Positions 16,601 to 17,818 of a DNA stretch of 17,818 nucleotides are shown here, in pieces. Each line of letters opens with the position of its first letter. The first letter of the stretch is position 1. The notes below the pieces were generated by a model. It was given only the letters and a program-made list of their open reading frames with translations. It was not told where the DNA came from and ran no database searches. This DNA comes from Promethearchaeota archaeon (lineage in GTDB: Archaea; Asgardarchaeota; Lokiarchaeia; Sigyniarchaeales; SOKP01), in the NCBI GenBank assembly GCA_019057355.1, contig DXJM01000228.1, forward strand, positions 1-17,818, written 5' to 3'. The position numbers and the translations under genes were made by a program.

Positions 16601-17776
16601 TACCGTGACTTCAGAAGTTACTATGCGCTCCTCTAAAAGTTCATAAGCAAGCGTTCTCCCCAATCTAAGCCAGTTCATCTCGGTATCAGAAAGTGCGTAA
16701 TTAAAAATCCTGAATTCGTCTAAATACCCGTTATAATTCTGATTTTGGTCAAAACCACCACCTATAGAGTCTTGTTCTTGTCCAATAATAAATCCCCCAG
16801 GTTGGACGTTTAATGGGGTGCTCGGTGTACTATATATTAATGTAGTGGACCCCGAAGCAAGAAATGCTGCAGTCCCCCCTTCAAGATTATTTCCCACATA
16901 TCCTAAATGAGAATCTGTTGTCATGCGAAAAACATAGAATCTCCAATCTGAAATGGTTGGAGCACGATATAACATGTAATTATCACGAGGAGATGGAGCG
17001 CCTACTCCTCCGTAAACGGAAACTAAATATTCCGTGCCGCTTGTTATAACTCGTTTTGCCCAGAAAGATATAGTAAAGGTTGTTAAACCATGTAAAATGG
17101 TATGGGGCGCATCAATGTAAGCTTCTACTTGAGTGTCGTTGAACTTCAAGGACTGTCCACTATGACTATCGGTATAATAGTCAACATGGGTTCCTAAACC
17201 ATATAAGGTCGCATCGTGAAGACCCATCTCATCCTTAATAGAGCCGCCCTCGTCGCTATCAAAAGTATACCACGCCATGCCGAAATCATGTTCTTTATAG
17301 TAAGTTGGGTCATTGCTTGCATTACTATTACCATAATAAAGATAGGTATCATATTCGGTAGAGTACGCTTTAATGTCGGTTTTAAACCAAATTCGAGCAC
17401 TATTACCATCGTGGGTAACGTAATAATCCCTTATTTCTCCATTTTCAACAATTCGTATGTCGCCCAAGTCAGATCGCATTTTATCAGGAATTAAATCAGT
17501 CGTATCAATCTCGATATATGTGCGCCAATCAACGAGATTTTCGTTATATATATTTGTTAAATTGATGCACCTCCTATATTGAAAATCACCATTCCACCAT
17601 GGATCAAGCCCTTCTCCCGCGCTTGTAGAAATATTTTTAGTATCTATGATGTCCTCATTTATAGGCTTATTAGGTTCTATGACCATTGAAAAGAATAGGT
17701 TCAAGGAATTCAATCCAATAATTAGGATCAAGCTCATGGTTAAAATTTTTTTAATTTTATTTCGATTATATATCAT
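13631..17776 (-). CDS. Large membrane-anchored surface protein with DUF2341 and LamG-like domains (1381 aa)
   Basis: Predicted type I cell-surface protein. A basic start and hydrophobic segment (about 9-33) form a signal peptide or anchor. A DUF2341 domain (about 60-150) begins WWNGDFQYRR, and a LamG/concanavalin-like domain (about 165-372) includes FTISFWAKR and a closing GYLDEFRIFNYALS. A carboxypeptidase-regulatory-like beta-sandwich (about 388-447) follows. Further beta-rich, Ig-like modules continue to about 1270, with another V.DDRYYNPVSGMTVYVEY-type segment in the middle. Many N-x-S/T sequons suggest glycosylation. One membrane helix lies at about 1274-1294 and an 87-residue, Lys-rich cytosolic tail follows. 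DUF2341 and LamG modules commonly occur in surface proteins thought to bind glycans or other cells, so adhesion is a reasonable inference. The G+C content looks higher than in the LRR genes. It is the first gene of a two-gene unit. The start is ATG, about 34-42 bases after a TATA-like element at the window edge. Confidence 0.92.
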   Translation of the reverse strand: MIYNRNKIKKILTMSLILIIGLNSLNLFFSMVIEPNKPINEDIIDTKNISTSAGEGLDPWWNGDFQYRRCINLTNIYNENLVDWRTYIEIDTTDLIPDKMRSDLGDIRIVENGEIRDYYVTHDGNSARIWFKTDIKAYSTEYDTYLYYGNSNASNDPTYYKEHDFGMAWYTFDSDEGGSIKDEMGLHDATLYGLGTHVDYYTDSHSGQSLKFNDTQVEAYIDAPHTILHGLTTFTISFWAKRVITSGTEYLVSVYGGVGAPSPRDNYMLYRAPTISDWRFYVFRMTTDSHLGYVGNNLEGGTAAFLASGSTTLIYSTPSTPLNVQPGGFIIGQEQDSIGGGFDQNQNYNGYLDEFRIFNYALSDTEMNWLRLGRTLAYELLEERIVTSEVTVIVKDCDGSLITDQLATVYLWNKTSGAQIASKTTGTDGTALFENVAYDNYTITVNYTKTLPDDSIIEEMVYNSTDRGDTIEYMGLIYTTMIYTDLWTMHFVVEDWDGDAMNRGYIQINITDDQQVNLTLDTEGKASFRWLNRSEGYDYSVYYDNRDLVERYTLLNKSTIYPIDKSQQYTVSEINIGSGPNYLIDRYFWVDGSSDGSRGKNKIIDIEITATNMDDTMSYFEVQLMGAGPTPQDRVVLESYSGTVTDKDFLIHASDYPYNVYGIWLKISGINSSAPCPGEILLTFSYAHTHVITANMSKLNIKLIDDRYYNPVSGMTVYVEYNDTKQHVTTKLKTDSSGYAYGINTGLPFWYTRETVYNISIWQTSSLQYELKVNSSDQPFTIDERLWGYNYSLDKASELILEVFFSENDYITKFLNGSEAEAPTIEYIWGQHNITLWINFTFSSLGQGGPWSPDSGDPDTSEVLCTIKRTSSGAIVYTRSLDFKGDGNYSLDLNSSVLSAGYKGIDYTLIISGWKHQYISPQDDIRSIRVLPLVTGLTLHDYNTTAELIRYPVSGYYRSSVNYGFTLNITARYYDLDSPTILLTPDQHSYTWDEGSGDLTPDMKNPGYWVLEFDSNIAAETKEYTFQITMGRENHSIQENIICKIDVRERGTMINGSSNMLFEIDEDVWIEDEKIFEFEYTDSLESQRLEINSLFGTWYKKESDGSETHKGDFYNPDALIKTIGITYQLDLNTEDLEEGLYKIFLQVKRDNYEAKMISITMNIKKRPIDPGFTTLYKSGEQGQNIRFSLTLSDPSNNSMPLTGVMVRLMINSINYTFTESEMAGEYYLDFPTSNYNAFFMPQTIVGMLHVSKEKYETASFSVTIVISMPTLMGIPIFYLLMIIGAIVAVVGSLGLYRYNQVRKIPKFIKKSKDMRKAISSKSKIGENLLYPSKESATSKLLGKKWESIGLSLPEILDIQEKKRKILSDIKEKESTKQGGED
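13638..13645 (-). promoter_or_regulatory. Perfect Shine-Dalgarno sequence GGAGGTGA at operon junction
   Basis: The minus strand carries GGAGGTGA, fully complementary to the usual archaeal 16S rRNA 3' end, within the last codons of the surface-protein gene. It lies 21 bases before the GTG at 13616 and 27 before the ATG at 13610, beyond normal spacing. Six bases after it stands an in-frame ATT (13631-13629). The site may serve an unusual start, or it may be chance, as it also encodes Gly-Gly-Glu. Confidence 0.4.
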
Positions 17777-17809
17777 TTTCTTAACCTATATTGTTGCGTA
17801 AAGCAGATT

Positions 17810-17818
17810 TTTTAAATA
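17810..17818 (-). promoter_or_regulatory. Putative TATA box of surface-protein operon
   Basis: At the right edge the minus strand reads TATTTAAAA, about 34-42 bases before the ATG at 17776. This gives a leader of roughly ten bases. The upstream BRE region is cut off by the window end, so the call is tentative. Confidence 0.35.

Noticed and set aside
1..17818. Insertion sequences, integrases or attachment sites
   Set aside because: No transposase or recombinase motif and no terminal inverted repeats were seen. The tandem LRR genes are diverged paralogues, not mobile copies.

Overview
The window reads as chromosomal DNA of an Asgard archaeon (Promethearchaeota, probably a Lokiarchaeia-like lineage). 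The DNA is AT-rich and most genes are preceded by archaeal TATA-like boxes rather than Shine-Dalgarno sites. It encodes an archaeal-type ATP-dependent DNA ligase. Next to the ligase lie genes of eukaryotic flavour: a Ras/Rab-like small GTPase, a protein with a gelsolin-like segment, LRR proteins with HEAT-like N-termini, and proteins that may carry longin or roadblock folds. The lineage is inferred from this combination; no rRNA or tRNA gene is present to confirm it.

Layout. Positions 1-2948 (+) hold two tandem HEAT-like/LRR paralogues. Positions 2988-6411 (-) hold three genes, read in the order gelsolin-like protein, small GTPase, DNA ligase. A 250-base divergent spacer separates them from a histidine operon, hisG-hisD-hisC (6662-10128, +). 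Next is a zinc-ribbon protein (about 10209-11370, +) that lacks a canonical start codon and may carry a one-base homopolymer error. A third, shorter HEAT-like/LRR paralogue follows (11413-12369, +). The right third (12510-17776, -) is a two-gene unit: a 1381-residue membrane-anchored surface protein with DUF2341 and LamG-like domains, then a cytosolic protein with an N-terminal longin/roadblock-like module and winged-helix segments.

How the genes may work together. HisG, HisD and HisC catalyse the first, seventh and last two steps of histidine synthesis between them, so the remaining his genes must lie elsewhere. The gelsolin-like/GTPase pair is a plausible actin- or membrane-regulating pair. 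The surface protein has a cytosolic tail and an adjacent cytosolic partner gene, which suggests an adhesion or signalling unit. The three LRR paralogues share a module of about 190 residues but differ in repeat type and number, which suggests a scaffold family that has diversified its ligand-binding part. None of the intergenic stretches exceeds 300 bases.
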